A DNA stretch of 30,978 bases, from contig CABVDL010000022.1 in assembly GCA_902497035.1 (NCBI GenBank), positions 1 to 30,978 on the forward strand, in the 5' to 3' direction. The translations under genes were made by a program, and so were the position numbers. Position 1 is the first letter of the stretch; every line of letters begins with the position of its first letter. This document shows, piece by piece, positions 22,899 through 30,978 of this stretch. The DNA is from an uncultured Prevotella sp. (GTDB taxonomy: Bacteria; Bacteroidota; Bacteroidia; Bacteroidales; Bacteroidaceae). The notes beneath the pieces are model-generated. The model searched no databases, had not been told where the DNA came from, and worked only from the letters and a program-made list of their open reading frames with translations.

Positions 22899-25607
22899 TC
22901 ATTTCTTGGCTCTCAAGGCATTGAGACTGTCTTTAAGAGCCGCAATCTTCTCTTCGGCATCACGCTGCTTCTTGCGCTCCTTGGCCACAACGTCCTCAGG
23001 GGCATGAGACACAAAGTTGGCGTTGGAGAGTTTCTTCTGCACACCGGCGAGGAAGCCCTCAAGATGCTGGAGCTCCTTTTCCTGCTTCTCAATCTCGGCA
23101 TCGATGTCAATCAGGTCGCCCACCGGCACGGCAAACTCATCGGTGCCCACCATGAAGGCAGAGGCGTCGGACGGCTTTCCGGCGGCCCCGGTAAAGGCCT
23201 TGAGGTTGCCCATCTTCATGATGACGGCCTCAAAGTCGGCATAGTGGTTCTCGCCAATGGCCTGCAGCTCAAGCTGCTTCTTGGGGGCGATGTTCTTGTC
23301 GTTGCGGATGGCGCGCACGCCTGCGACAATCTGCTTCACCTGTTCCATGGCGGCGGTGACCTTGCGGTCGTCATCGGTGGCGGAACCAATGGTGAGACGC
23401 GACACCATGATGCTCTCACCAGGCTTGCGGTCGCAGATGTGCTGCCAGAGTTCCTCGGTGATGAACGGCATGAAAGGATGCAGTATCTGCATGAGCTTCT
23501 CGAAGAAAGCGAGCGTGGCGGTCATCGTCGCGCGGTCGATAGGCAGTTGCTTGCCATCGACGTAGGCCGGCTTGATCATCTCCAGATACCAGGAGCTGAA
23601 CTCGTCCCAGAACAGGCGATAGACGGTCATCAGAGCCTCTGAGATGCGGTAGGTGTTGAACTGCTCGTTCATCAGGTCGTTGGTCTCCCTCAGCTTTGCC
23701 TCAAACCACTCTACAGCCTGACGGCATTCCTCAGACTGCGCGGTGTCGGCCACGGTCCAGCCCTTGATCAGACGGAAGGCATTCCAAATCTTGTTGTTGA
23801 AGTTGCGGCCCTGCTCGCAGAGCGACTCGTCAAAGAGGATGTCGTTGCCGGCGGGGGCCGAGAGCATCATGCCCATGCGCACGCCGTCGGCACCGTATTT
23901 CTCGATGAGAGAAATCGGATCGGGCGAGTTGCCCAGGCTCTTCGACATCTTGCGGCCGAGCTTGTCGCGGACGATACCTGTGAAATAGACATGTCTGAAC
24001 GGCATCTTCCCCCGGTACTCGTAGCCAGCCATAATCATGCGGGCCACCCAGAAGAAGATGATGTCAGGACCCGTGACCAGGTCGGACGTGGGATAATAAT
24101 AGTTGATTTCCTTGTTGTCAGGGTCAAGGATTCCGTTGAACAGCGAGATGGGCCAGAGCCAGGACGAGAACCAAGTGTCAAGACAGTCGCTTTCCTGCTC
24201 AAGGGCATCAGCCTTCAGGGCCGGATTTTTCTGCCGCGCCAGCGTCAGAGCCTCCTGGACGGTCTCGGCCACCACAAAGTCGCGTTTGCCGTCGGCGGCC
24301 GTGAAATAATAGGCGGGAATGCGGTGACCCCACCACAGCTGTCGGCTGATGCACCAGTCCTTGATATTCTCCAGCCAGTAGCGGTAGGTGTTCTTGTATT
24401 TTTTGGGGAAGAACTCTATCTCGTCATTCATCACCGGCGGAAGGGCCAGGTCGGCGAAATGCTGCATCTTGAGGAACCACTGCGTGGAGAGCTTCGGCTC
24501 GATGGGCACATTGGTGCGCTCGGAGAAGCCCACCTTATTATTATAGTCCTCAATCTTCTCCATCAGTCCCTCTGCCTCAAGGTCAATGGCAATCTGCTTG
24601 CGCACGGCCATGCGGTCTTGTCCGACATACATGCCGGCGGCCTCGGAGATGGTGCCGTCGTCGTTGAAGATGTCAATGGTCTCGAGGTGATGCTTCAGCC
24701 CCAGCATGTGGTCATTGACATCGTGGGCGGGCGTGACCTTCAGACAGCCGGTACCGAACTGGATGTCGACATAGTCGTCCTCAATGACGGGAATGACGCG
24801 GCCCACCTTCGGCACGATGACGTGGAGGCCCTGCAGCCAGGTGTTCTTCTCATCGTTGGGGTTGATGCACATGGCCGTATCGCCCATGATGGTCTCGGGA
24901 CGCGTGGTGGCCACCACGGCATAATAGCCTTTTGCATCCTGGTGCATGACGTTGCCCTCAGCCTTGCGGCTCACCTTTGACTGGTCCTCGGGGGCAACAT
25001 AATATTTCAGGTAATAGAGCTTGGAGTGCTCCTCCTTGTAGATCACCTCTTCGTCGGAGAGCGCCGTCTTGGCCTTCGGGTCCCAGTTGACCATACGCAC
25101 GCCACGGTAAATGAGGCCCTTGCGGTAGAGGTCAACAAAAACGTGAATCACGCTCTTCGAGCGTGTCTCGTCCATGGTAAAGGCCGTGCGGTCCCAGTCG
25201 CATGAGCATCCCAGCTTGCGCAACTGCTTGAGAATGATGCCGCCATGCTCGTGGGTCCAGTCCCAGGCATGCTCCAGAAACTGCTCGCGCGTAAGGTCGG
25301 TTTTCTTGATGCCCTGCTCAGCGAGCTTGCCCACCACCTTGGCCTCGGTGGCGATGGAGGCGTGGTCGGTGCCGGGCACCCAGCAGGCGTTCTTACCCTC
25401 CATGCGCGCACGGCGGACGAGAATATCCTGTATGGTATTGTTAAGCATGTGACCCATGTGCAGCACACCTGTAACGTTGGGTGGGGGAATGACCACCGTA
25501 TAAGGCTCCCTGCCATCAGGCTTTGAACTGAAAAGCTTGTTGTCAAGCCAGTATTGATACCATTTCGACTCAACTTCCTTCGGGTCGTACTTACTTGCTA
25601 ATTCCAT
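22899..25607 (-). CDS. valS: Valine-tRNA ligase
   Basis: The 902-residue class I synthetase charges tRNA-Val. The HIGH-type motif is PPNVTGVLHMGHMLN (His50-His53), and the KMSKS loop appears as GRKMSKSLGNSPDPI. An editing domain lies between them (VVATTRPETIMGDTAMCINPND; VTPAHDVNDHMLGLKH). The anticodon-binding region carries FITEELWQHI, and a C-terminal coiled coil closes the protein (IEKQEKELQHLEGFLAGVQKKLSNANFV...). Length and order are normal. It has a -7-like box TAATTTTG (25660-25653) 46 bp upstream, divergent from mazG. Confidence 0.97.
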   Translation of the reverse strand: MELASKYDPKEVESKWYQYWLDNKLFSSKPDGREPYTVVIPPPNVTGVLHMGHMLNNTIQDILVRRARMEGKNACWVPGTDHASIATEAKVVGKLAEQGIKKTDLTREQFLEHAWDWTHEHGGIILKQLRKLGCSCDWDRTAFTMDETRSKSVIHVFVDLYRKGLIYRGVRMVNWDPKAKTALSDEEVIYKEEHSKLYYLKYYVAPEDQSKVSRKAEGNVMHQDAKGYYAVVATTRPETIMGDTAMCINPNDEKNTWLQGLHVIVPKVGRVIPVIEDDYVDIQFGTGCLKVTPAHDVNDHMLGLKHHLETIDIFNDDGTISEAAGMYVGQDRMAVRKQIAIDLEAEGLMEKIEDYNNKVGFSERTNVPIEPKLSTQWFLKMQHFADLALPPVMNDEIEFFPKKYKNTYRYWLENIKDWCISRQLWWGHRIPAYYFTAADGKRDFVVAETVQEALTLARQKNPALKADALEQESDCLDTWFSSWLWPISLFNGILDPDNKEINYYYPTSDLVTGPDIIFFWVARMIMAGYEYRGKMPFRHVYFTGIVRDKLGRKMSKSLGNSPDPISLIEKYGADGVRMGMMLSAPAGNDILFDESLCEQGRNFNNKIWNAFRLIKGWTVADTAQSEECRQAVEWFEAKLRETNDLMNEQFNTYRISEALMTVYRLFWDEFSSWYLEMIKPAYVDGKQLPIDRATMTATLAFFEKLMQILHPFMPFITEELWQHICDRKPGESIMVSRLTIGSATDDDRKVTAAMEQVKQIVAGVRAIRNDKNIAPKKQLELQAIGENHYADFEAVIMKMGNLKAFTGAAGKPSDASAFMVGTDEFAVPVGDLIDIDAEIEKQEKELQHLEGFLAGVQKKLSNANFVSHAPEDVVAKERKKQRDAEEKIAALKDSLNALRAKK

Positions 25608-25652
25608 TTATTATTTATGCTTTTATTGTCCTCTTAATATAGAATAACGCTG

Positions 25653-25690
25653 CAAAATTACTAATTTTCAATCGAAAACTATTACCTTTG
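25653..25690. promoter_or_regulatory. Divergent -7 boxes for valS and mazG
   Basis: On the minus strand TAATTTTG (25660-25653) faces valS; on the plus strand TACCTTTG (25683-25690) faces mazG, 20 nt before its ATG. Both fit TAnnTTTG, but neither has a convincing TTG at the right distance, so the calls rest on the -7 elements and position. Confidence 0.5.
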
Positions 25691-25709
25691 CAACAAAAAG
25701 ATTGTCACC

Positions 25710-26657
25710 ATGCATACAAGAGAAGAAAAGTTGGCCGCTTTCGGCCGTCTGTTGGACGTGCAGGAGCGTTTGCGCAAGGAATGTCCCTGGGACAGGAAAC
25801 AGACGTTCGAAAGCCTGCGCCCGAACACGATAGAGGAGGTCTTTGAGCTGTGCGACGCCCTGGCAGGACGTGACATGCCCAACATCTACAAGGAGCTCGG
25901 CGACGTGATGGAACACGTCGTGCTGTACAGCATCATGGGAGAGGAGACCGGCGACTTCGACGTGGCCGACGTGTGCAACCAGCAGGCCGACAAACTGATG
26001 TTCCGGCATCCGTTCATCGACTGGAACAAGCAGCCGGACCAGGTTGCCAATGCCGCCGAACAACAGCCCGGCTGGACAGTCACGGACCCTGACCTTACCA
26101 TTAACGGAAAGGGGCAAGTTGTTTATAAAGAGGATGTTGACACGCCAAATGCCGACAATGGCATCACCATGTCTCCTGACTTGAGGAAAGGGCAGGGAAA
26201 GGCCACTGACGTGGAGATTACCTGGGAGCAGATTAAGCAGAAAGAACGGCACGGCAACAAGACCGTGCTAAGCGGCGTGCCGAAATCGCTGCCCTCGCTC
26301 ATCAAGGCCTACCGCATACAGGACAAGGCCCGGAATGTAGGCTTCGACTGGAAAAAGAAAGAGGACGTGTGGGACAAGGTGAGGGAGGAACTCGGCGAGC
26401 TTGAGACTGAGCTCAACAAGGGCGACGAGGAGCGCTCGACACACGAGCTGGGCGACTTCCTCTTCAGCGTCATCAACGCTGCGCGCCTGTATCACCTCAA
26501 CCCCGACAATGCCCTTGAGCATACCAACCGTAAATTCATCTCAAGGTTCAACTATATTGAGCAAAAAGCCAGGCAACTGGGTAAAAATCTGAAAGATATG
26601 ACGCTGGAGGAGATGGACCGGTACTGGAATGAGGCAAAAATGAACGAACAACGCTAA
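25710..26657 (+). CDS. mazG: MazG nucleoside triphosphate pyrophosphohydrolase with an internal insert
   Basis: The 315-residue protein hydrolyses NTPs to NMP and pyrophosphate. Two MazG domains are visible. Domain 1 has CPWDRKQTFESLRPNTIEEVFEL with Glu42-Glu43 and the ExxD pair KELGDVMEHV (Glu62, Asp65). Domain 2 has VREELGELETEL (Glu226-Glu227) and HELGDFLFSVINAARL (Glu246, Asp249). In E. coli MazG (263 residues) about 17 residues separate the RHP motif from WEQIK; here about 70 do (residues 102-171), a polar stretch rich in Asp, Gly and Asn. The reading frame is intact. It is divergent from valS and starts a plus-strand gene run. Confidence 0.94.
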   Translation: MHTREEKLAAFGRLLDVQERLRKECPWDRKQTFESLRPNTIEEVFELCDALAGRDMPNIYKELGDVMEHVVLYSIMGEETGDFDVADVCNQQADKLMFRHPFIDWNKQPDQVANAAEQQPGWTVTDPDLTINGKGQVVYKEDVDTPNADNGITMSPDLRKGQGKATDVEITWEQIKQKERHGNKTVLSGVPKSLPSLIKAYRIQDKARNVGFDWKKKEDVWDKVREELGELETELNKGDEERSTHELGDFLFSVINAARLYHLNPDNALEHTNRKFISRFNYIEQKARQLGKNLKDMTLEEMDRYWNEAKMNEQR

Positions 26658-26668
26658 ACAATAAAATA

Positions 26669-27226
26669 ATGAAGAAACTGTCTTTTCTCTTAATCGCCAT
26701 TGCAGCCGTGGCCGTCGCCATGACCGGCTGCAGGAACAAGTCACAGCGCAGCACATCCGACTCGGCCGTAGCGTCCGAGCCGCAGGTCGCCGACTCGACG
26801 GTCTACGGCGTGTGTGGCGAGAATACGGCCATGCACACACTGTCGCTCATCACCGATGCCGGTGATACACTGGAGTATATACTCGACGACAATGATGAAA
26901 ATCCCGTTGTGGGCGGCCTGCTGGCTGGCGACCGCCTCGCCGTGGTCGAGGGCCCGGAGACGGACGGGGAGAAAACGGCCAAAAAGGTCATCAACCTCAC
27001 CACACTGCTCGGCAAATGGACCAGTCTGGACAAGAACTTTGAGATACAGGAGGGCGGAACGGTGAAGTCATACGTCGAGGCTGAGAAGAACCCTTGGACA
27101 AGCTGGAAGATTCTCAACGGAAAGCTCGTGCTCAACCGCGACACGTTCGCCATCGACAACCTCGGCAGCGACTCCCTGTATCTGGAAAACAACAACGGTA
27201 TCTTTGTCTACAAACGGGCAAAATAA
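26669..27226 (+). CDS. Lipocalin-like lipoprotein
   Basis: The 185-residue protein has a classic lipoprotein signal (AVAMTGC, Cys21) and a Ser/Asp-rich tether. The N-terminal part (YGVCGENTAMHTLSLITDAGDTLEYIL) forms a small beta unit. The C-terminal part (LLGKWTSLDKNFEIQEGGTVKSYVEAEKNPWTSWKILNGKLVL in outline) looks like the lipocalin-like barrels common in Bacteroidales lipoproteins, with the GKW opening. I do not know its ligand. It starts 11 bp after mazG, and its stop lies 4 bp before the rnz start, so it is in the same operon. Confidence 0.85.
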   Translation: MKKLSFLLIAIAAVAVAMTGCRNKSQRSTSDSAVASEPQVADSTVYGVCGENTAMHTLSLITDAGDTLEYILDDNDENPVVGGLLAGDRLAVVEGPETDGEKTAKKVINLTTLLGKWTSLDKNFEIQEGGTVKSYVEAEKNPWTSWKILNGKLVLNRDTFAIDNLGSDSLYLENNNGIFVYKRAK

Positions 27227-27230
27227 AACC

Positions 27231-28157
27231 ATGGAGCCGTTCAACATACATGTGCTGGGATGCGGCAGCGCATTGCCGACACTGAGGCATTCCGCCTCGT
27301 CGCAGGTTGTGGAGATGCGCGGCAAGTATTTTATGATTGACTGCGGCGAGGGTACGCAAATGCAGCTGCGCCGCTCACGCATCGGGTTTACCAAGATACA
27401 GGCCGTCTTTATCTCTCATCTCCACGGTGACCACTGTTTCGGTCTCGTCGGTCTCATCTCCACCTTTGGGATGCTCGGACGTACAGCTCCGCTACACGTC
27501 TATGCGCCAGGTGATTTTGAGACACTGCTAAAGGAGGAGATGAAGCTGTTTTGCAACGCACTGGAATTTAAGGTGGTGTTCCATGCCGTCGATACAGACA
27601 AGCATCAGACCATCTTTGAGGACCGCAGTCTGACCGTGGAGAGCATCCCGCTCGACCACCGCATCCCGTGCTGCGGGTTCCTGTTCCGCGAGAAGCCCAC
27701 GCTGCCGCATATCCGGCGCGACATGATTGACTGCTACGAGGTGCCGGTCAGCCAGATCAACAACATCAAGAACGGGGCCGACTGGGTGACACCAGACGGA
27801 GAGACGATACCCAACAGCCGTTTTACCGTTCCCTCTGCGCCGCCCCGCGCCTACGCCTACTGCTGTGACACACGCTACAAGCCACAGTTGAGCCAGCTTG
27901 TCGAGGGGGTCAGCCTGCTTTACCACGACTCGACCTATGACAGCAGTTGCGCCGACCGCGCCCGTCTGTATTATCACTCCACATCGCAGCAGGCGGCACG
28001 GGTAGCCCTCAATGCGCACGTCGGACGGCTGATGCTTGGCCATTTCAGCGCACGCTACGACAATGAGGACAATATCCTCAGAGAGGCGCAGGCCATCTTC
28101 CCCAACAGCTTCCTGGCAAATGAGGGACTGGTCGTACCCGTAATCCAGCAGCCCTGA
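27231..28157 (+). CDS. rnz: Ribonuclease Z
   Basis: The 308-residue metallo-beta-lactamase-fold nuclease removes 3' trailers from tRNA precursors. It starts FNIHVLGCGSALPTLRHSAS, with the zinc motif SHLHGDHCFGL (His63, His65, Asp67, His68). The other zinc ligands are in PLDHRIPCCGF, AYCCDTRYKP and LMLGHFSARY. The family marker LLYHDSTYD is also present. The frame is open nine codons further upstream inside the lipoprotein gene; ATG 27231 (ACCATGGAG), 4 bp after that gene, is the best start. Confidence 0.95.
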   Translation: MEPFNIHVLGCGSALPTLRHSASSQVVEMRGKYFMIDCGEGTQMQLRRSRIGFTKIQAVFISHLHGDHCFGLVGLISTFGMLGRTAPLHVYAPGDFETLLKEEMKLFCNALEFKVVFHAVDTDKHQTIFEDRSLTVESIPLDHRIPCCGFLFREKPTLPHIRRDMIDCYEVPVSQINNIKNGADWVTPDGETIPNSRFTVPSAPPRAYAYCCDTRYKPQLSQLVEGVSLLYHDSTYDSSCADRARLYYHSTSQQAARVALNAHVGRLMLGHFSARYDNEDNILREAQAIFPNSFLANEGLVVPVIQQP

Positions 28158-28281
28158 GCCATCGTCTCTGACAGTCATCCGGCGGGCCATAACCAAGGCA
28201 TTGAACCGTATTGTGTATTAAAAAAAATTAAACGTACGCATTTGGACGCTTGCCAAACACCAACGTCTCAACTTTTTTATC

Positions 28282-28289
28282 TATATTTG
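28282..28289 (+). promoter_or_regulatory. -7 box upstream of the small sorting-domain gene
   Basis: TATATTTG fits TAnnTTTG and lies 25 nt before ATG 28314. No TTG is at the proper distance upstream. The leader would be under 20 nt. Confidence 0.45.
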
Positions 28290-28313
28290 CAAGCGAATTC
28301 AATGCACGTGCTT

Positions 28314-28625
28314 ATGATTAAAAAAATACTTTTCACATTGATGCTGGGATGCGGAGCTGTGCCGTTCATGGTGCAGCAAGTCAATGCCATGCCCGGTATA
28401 GAAATTATCGAGAACGATTTCTCCCAGATTTCCATCGAGCTGAAAGGCTCTACACTGCGTGTGGCCGGGGCTGCGGGCGAAAACCTCTATATATACAATA
28501 TCACCGGGGTGAGGGTCCTCAGTCTTAAGGTTGACGGCAATGACAAGAATTACAATCTTAACTTGCCGAAAGGATGCTACATCGTGAAGGTGGGCAGCGT
28601 GGTGAGAAAGATTTCCATTCGGTAA
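28314..28625 (+). CDS. Small secreted protein made almost only of a T9SS type A-like sorting domain
   Basis: This 103-residue protein has a signal peptide (MIKKILFTLMLGCGAVPFMVQQVNA) followed directly by a stretch that looks like a Por secretion-system C-terminal domain: LRVAGAAGENLYIYNITGVRV, then YNLNLPKGCYIVKVGS and the end VVRKISIR. This is the GxxVxVYDxxGRxV...LxxGxYIVxV...KIxV pattern. Normally that domain ends a large cargo protein; here there are only about 20 residues before it. Upstream ATG 28302 is an alternative start. It lies 157 bp after rnz with its own -7 box, and 10 bp before the next gene. The role is unknown; it may be a remnant or a small exported protein. Confidence 0.75.
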   Translation: MIKKILFTLMLGCGAVPFMVQQVNAMPGIEIIENDFSQISIELKGSTLRVAGAAGENLYIYNITGVRVLSLKVDGNDKNYNLNLPKGCYIVKVGSVVRKISIR

Positions 28626-28635
28626 TAGACAGGAA

Positions 28636-30228
28636 GTGAGACCGGGAGCCGTTTTATATTCACATTTCCCTTACCAGCTTTTTCTCTTTCTTACGCTATA
28701 CAGTCTGACGGGATGTCGGGAACATGTCGCCAATCCAAACGCACATGTCTCATTGCGTGACTATGCGTCACTGGCAACCGACGACTACCGGCTGATGCCC
28801 CGTCGGGTGCGCTCAACGGTGCTGTCACTGGCCGCATCCGACAGCGACTCCACACTGGCTGACTTTTATGCCCGCAGCCACTATGCCAAGCGCAGGGGAC
28901 TGATGTGGATCAATCGCAAAGGGGTCTCTCCGCAGGCCGACTCCCTAATCGTGCGCCTGCGGACGGTTACCCGTCTGGGCTTCAGCCCCGTCAAGTTCCG
29001 TCTGCCTCAGATTGAGGCAGACCTGGAGAGGGCAAGAAACCTGAGGTTCGACAACGGACAGAACACGGTGAGCCGCGTCTATGGCCGTTTAGAATACAAT
29101 CTGACCAAAGCCTGCTTCCGATATGCCGCCGGACAGCGTTTTGGCTATGTCAATCCCAAGAAGCTCTTCAATCAGCTCGATATACACGACACAGCTTCAG
29201 GACGCGTCACATACAACATTTTGTTCGGCTTACCCTGTCCCACGCCAGGCTCATCTTTCTTTCATCAGACTTCACAGGCCATCAGCAACGACAGCCTGGA
29301 CACCTTTCTTGACGGGGGAGAACCGCATAATGCTTACTACAGCCGTCTGCTGCAGCTGCTCAACTCTGATTCCGTGTCTTATTACGGCCGCAAATTGATT
29401 TTGGTTAATCTGGAAAGAACCCGGTGGCGGCTTAACACTTATCCCTGGGACGAGCAGAAAAAGGTTTTGGTAAACATCCCGTCTTTCCATTTACTGGCAA
29501 TCGATGGAGGGAAGGTGCTAAACATGCGCATTGGCTGCGGGTCGCTTGAGTCGAAGACCCCCATGCTGTGCAGCGACATCAACCGGATGGATGTCAATCC
29601 ACAATGGATTATGCCGCGGAGCATTGTCAGGAAAAGTATTATACCAAGGTTAGGCAATCCCGCATATTTCAAACAGCATCGCTATTTCATCCGCGAGCGG
29701 GCTACCGGCGACATTCTCCCCCCAAGCTGGGGATTGCGTTATGGCCTGGAGTCGGGCGACTACCTCGCTATACAGGAGGGGGGAGAGGGCAATGCCCTTG
29801 GACGGATTATTTTCCGTTTTAATAATGACTTCTCCATTTACCTCCACGACACATCCTCGAAAAATGTGTTTAGCCGCAACGACCGCGACGTAAGCCACGG
29901 TTGCATCCGGGTTGAGCGTCCGTTCGATCTGGCCGTCTTCCTCTTGGGCAAGGGGCACGACGCAACCATTCGAAAGATACATTATTCGATGCATGCTGAT
30001 GTCTCTCCCTTGGGCAAACGAAAAAGAGATCTGACGGAAGACGAAGCGCAGGTGTATGACACACTGCAAAAGAAAATGCTCATTAGCACCGTCACGGTAA
30101 AGCCTGTGGTGCCAGTGTACATCATCTATTTCACGCTTTATCCTAATGAGCATGGAAAGCTGAATGCCTATAGAGATGTATATGGATACGACAATCTGAT
30201 TTACAATCAATTAAAGAATTACATTTAA
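28636..30228 (+). CDS. L,D-transpeptidase (YkuD domain) lipoprotein
   Basis: The 530-residue protein is of the LdtD/YcbB kind, which makes 3-3 crosslinks in peptidoglycan. It starts at GTG 28636 with a signal peptide and lipobox (YSLTGC). An N-terminal helical region follows (WINRKGVSPQADSLIVRL; RLEYNLTKACFRYAAGQRFGYVNP). The catalytic YkuD domain includes FSIYLHDTSSKNVFSRNDRDVSHGCIRVE with His421 and the nucleophile Cys423. A C-terminal stretch (STVTVKPVVPVYIIYFTLY) is the usual last strand set. No peptidoglycan-binding repeat was recognised by eye. It lies 10 bp behind the small sorting-domain gene and 19 bp before the sigma gene. Confidence 0.9.
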   Translation: MRPGAVLYSHFPYQLFLFLTLYSLTGCREHVANPNAHVSLRDYASLATDDYRLMPRRVRSTVLSLAASDSDSTLADFYARSHYAKRRGLMWINRKGVSPQADSLIVRLRTVTRLGFSPVKFRLPQIEADLERARNLRFDNGQNTVSRVYGRLEYNLTKACFRYAAGQRFGYVNPKKLFNQLDIHDTASGRVTYNILFGLPCPTPGSSFFHQTSQAISNDSLDTFLDGGEPHNAYYSRLLQLLNSDSVSYYGRKLILVNLERTRWRLNTYPWDEQKKVLVNIPSFHLLAIDGGKVLNMRIGCGSLESKTPMLCSDINRMDVNPQWIMPRSIVRKSIIPRLGNPAYFKQHRYFIRERATGDILPPSWGLRYGLESGDYLAIQEGGEGNALGRIIFRFNNDFSIYLHDTSSKNVFSRNDRDVSHGCIRVERPFDLAVFLLGKGHDATIRKIHYSMHADVSPLGKRKRDLTEDEAQVYDTLQKKMLISTVTVKPVVPVYIIYFTLYPNEHGKLNAYRDVYGYDNLIYNQLKNYI

Positions 30229-30247
30229 GTTAATTCAGTGGGAGGCA

Positions 30248-30799
30248 GTGAGAGGATCCGACGATAAACAACTGATAGCCAGACTGAGCAATCCGGCCAC
30301 GCGCGAAAAGGCCTTTGCGGAATTGGTCAAGTTGTCCAGCCAGCCATTGTATTGGCAAATACGGCGGCTGGTGCTGTCGCATGACGATGCTGACGACGTG
30401 CTGCAAAACACATTTCTCAAGGCATGGACCAATCTGGATTCCTTTCAGGGCAAGTCACAACTCTCCACATGGCTTTATCGTATTGCCATCAACGAGGCTA
30501 TTGATTTTCTCAGGCGAAAGCAAAAAACGACCACGGTCGATATCGACGATGAGCCAGGGGTAGCCAATATGCTGATGGGAGACAACAATTTCGACGGCGA
30601 CCATGCTCAGACCCTCTTGCAACAAGCCATCGCAAAACTACCCGATGTGCAACGTGCTGTTTTCAATCTTCGCTATTACGACGATATGAAATATTCGGAA
30701 ATGTCGAAACTGCTGGATACAAGTGTCGGCGCACTGAAAGCAAGTTATCACATAGCAGTTACAAAAATTAAAGAGGAGTTGGAAAAACATGACGTTTAA
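30248..30799 (+). CDS. ECF-type RNA polymerase sigma factor
   Basis: The 183-residue protein has sigma region 2 (about 20-90: AFAELVKLSSQPLYWQIRRLVLSHDDADDVLQNTFLKAWTNLDSF in outline, then STWLYRIAINEAIDFLRRK). It also has region 4 (about 122-178: LLQQAIAKLPDVQRAVFNLRYYDDMKYSEMSKLLDTSVGALKASYHIAVTKI in outline). Regions 1 and 3 are missing, as in ECF factors. It starts at GTG 30248; GGAGG at 30241-30245 is one of the few Shine-Dalgarno-like sequences in the window. Its stop codon is followed by AT-rich DNA and then the putative rRNA promoter. No anti-sigma gene is seen before the window ends, so its signal is unknown. Confidence 0.93.
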   Translation: MRGSDDKQLIARLSNPATREKAFAELVKLSSQPLYWQIRRLVLSHDDADDVLQNTFLKAWTNLDSFQGKSQLSTWLYRIAINEAIDFLRRKQKTTTVDIDDEPGVANMLMGDNNFDGDHAQTLLQQAIAKLPDVQRAVFNLRYYDDMKYSEMSKLLDTSVGALKASYHIAVTKIKEELEKHDV

Positions 30800-30862
30800 A
30801 GTGCAATATGTGGCCATTAATAGTTAAGCGTTGTTAATTATAGGCAATTAATCACATGTTTT

Positions 30863-30894
30863 CTTGCAGTATTAAAAAGATTGCGATAACTTTG
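30863..30894 (+). promoter_or_regulatory. Strong promoter of a probable rRNA operon
   Basis: CTTG (30863-30866), a 20-nt spacer and TAACTTTG (30887-30894) match the Bacteroidetes consensus. An AT-rich stretch upstream could act as an UP-like element. Transcription would begin near 30901. Confidence 0.75.
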
Positions 30895-30900
30895 CACTCG

Positions 30901-30978
30901 CTTTCGGAAAAACGCCGGGAGCTACAGAGAAGCGTTCTTTGAGACGATTACATAAACAGAGAAGTAGTAGTACAAGAA
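30901..30978 (+). ncRNA. Probable leader of a 16S-23S-5S rRNA operon (cut by the window end)
   Basis: The sequence contains GCGTTCTTTGAGACGATTAC and CATAAACAGAGAAGTAGTAG followed by TACAAGAA. This is very similar to what I know of the leader ahead of 16S genes in Prevotella and Bacteroides, including the GTTCTTTGA boxA-like antitermination signal. The 16S gene itself is not in the window, so this call rests on the leader alone. Confidence 0.65.

Noticed and set aside
23991..24980. 329-codon plus-strand open frame opposite valS
   Set aside because: It mirrors the valS frame and has no start context or motif of its own.
1..30978. tRNA genes
   Set aside because: I looked through the intergenic gaps for tRNA-like cloverleaf ends (GGTTC arms, CCA-type ends) and found none I could support.

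Overview
The window reads as chromosome of a Bacteroidales bacterium, most likely Prevotella or a close relative. The evidence is an Mfa-type fimbrial operon with DUF3575 and DUF3868 partners, promoters of the Bacteroidetes form (TTG, about 20 nt, TAnnTTTG), almost no Shine-Dalgarno sequences, a C11 peptidase lipoprotein, a T9SS-type sorting domain, and a GC-rich genome with AT-rich intergenic gaps. No phage, plasmid or CRISPR content was seen.

Region 1 (1-8100, minus strand) is one fimbrial operon. In transcription order it encodes a DUF3575 beta-barrel protein, a DUF3868/OmpA-like/TPR protein (4-base overlap), the Mfa1-like major fimbrillin, an Mfa2-like anchor lipoprotein and two accessory fimbrillin lipoproteins. 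A good promoter lies about 180 bp upstream of the first start codon. The last gene ends in a 9-bp minisatellite. Region 2 (8200-8600) is a gene-free patch with GC-rich palindromes, a 41-bp direct repeat and a 181-bp MITE-like element. Region 3 (8681-13316, minus) holds topB and a nucleotide-sugar module (FdtA-like isomerase, GNAT/FemAB-like acyltransferase, FdtB-like aminotransferase).

Region 4 (13390-14617, plus) is the most unusual part. A REP-associated-type HUH tyrosine transposase appears to be fused to a DprA-like Rossmann domain. It sits beside REP-like hairpins, and a copy of the same hairpin element lies in frame inside its own coding sequence. Region 5 (14618-18680, minus) is a compact five-gene run: MATE transporter, cytidylate-kinase-like protein, YfcE-type phosphodiesterase, small sigma-region-4-like protein and purT. 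Divergent from it are xseA-xseB and then ilvE (18777-21402, plus).

Region 6 (21626-25607, minus) is valS followed by a clostripain-family lipoprotein. Region 7 (25710-30799, plus) carries mazG with an extra insert, a lipocalin-like lipoprotein, ribonuclease Z, a tiny secreted protein that is almost only a T9SS sorting domain, an L,D-transpeptidase and an ECF sigma factor. The last 90 bases look like the promoter and leader of a ribosomal RNA operon whose 16S gene would begin just past the window.
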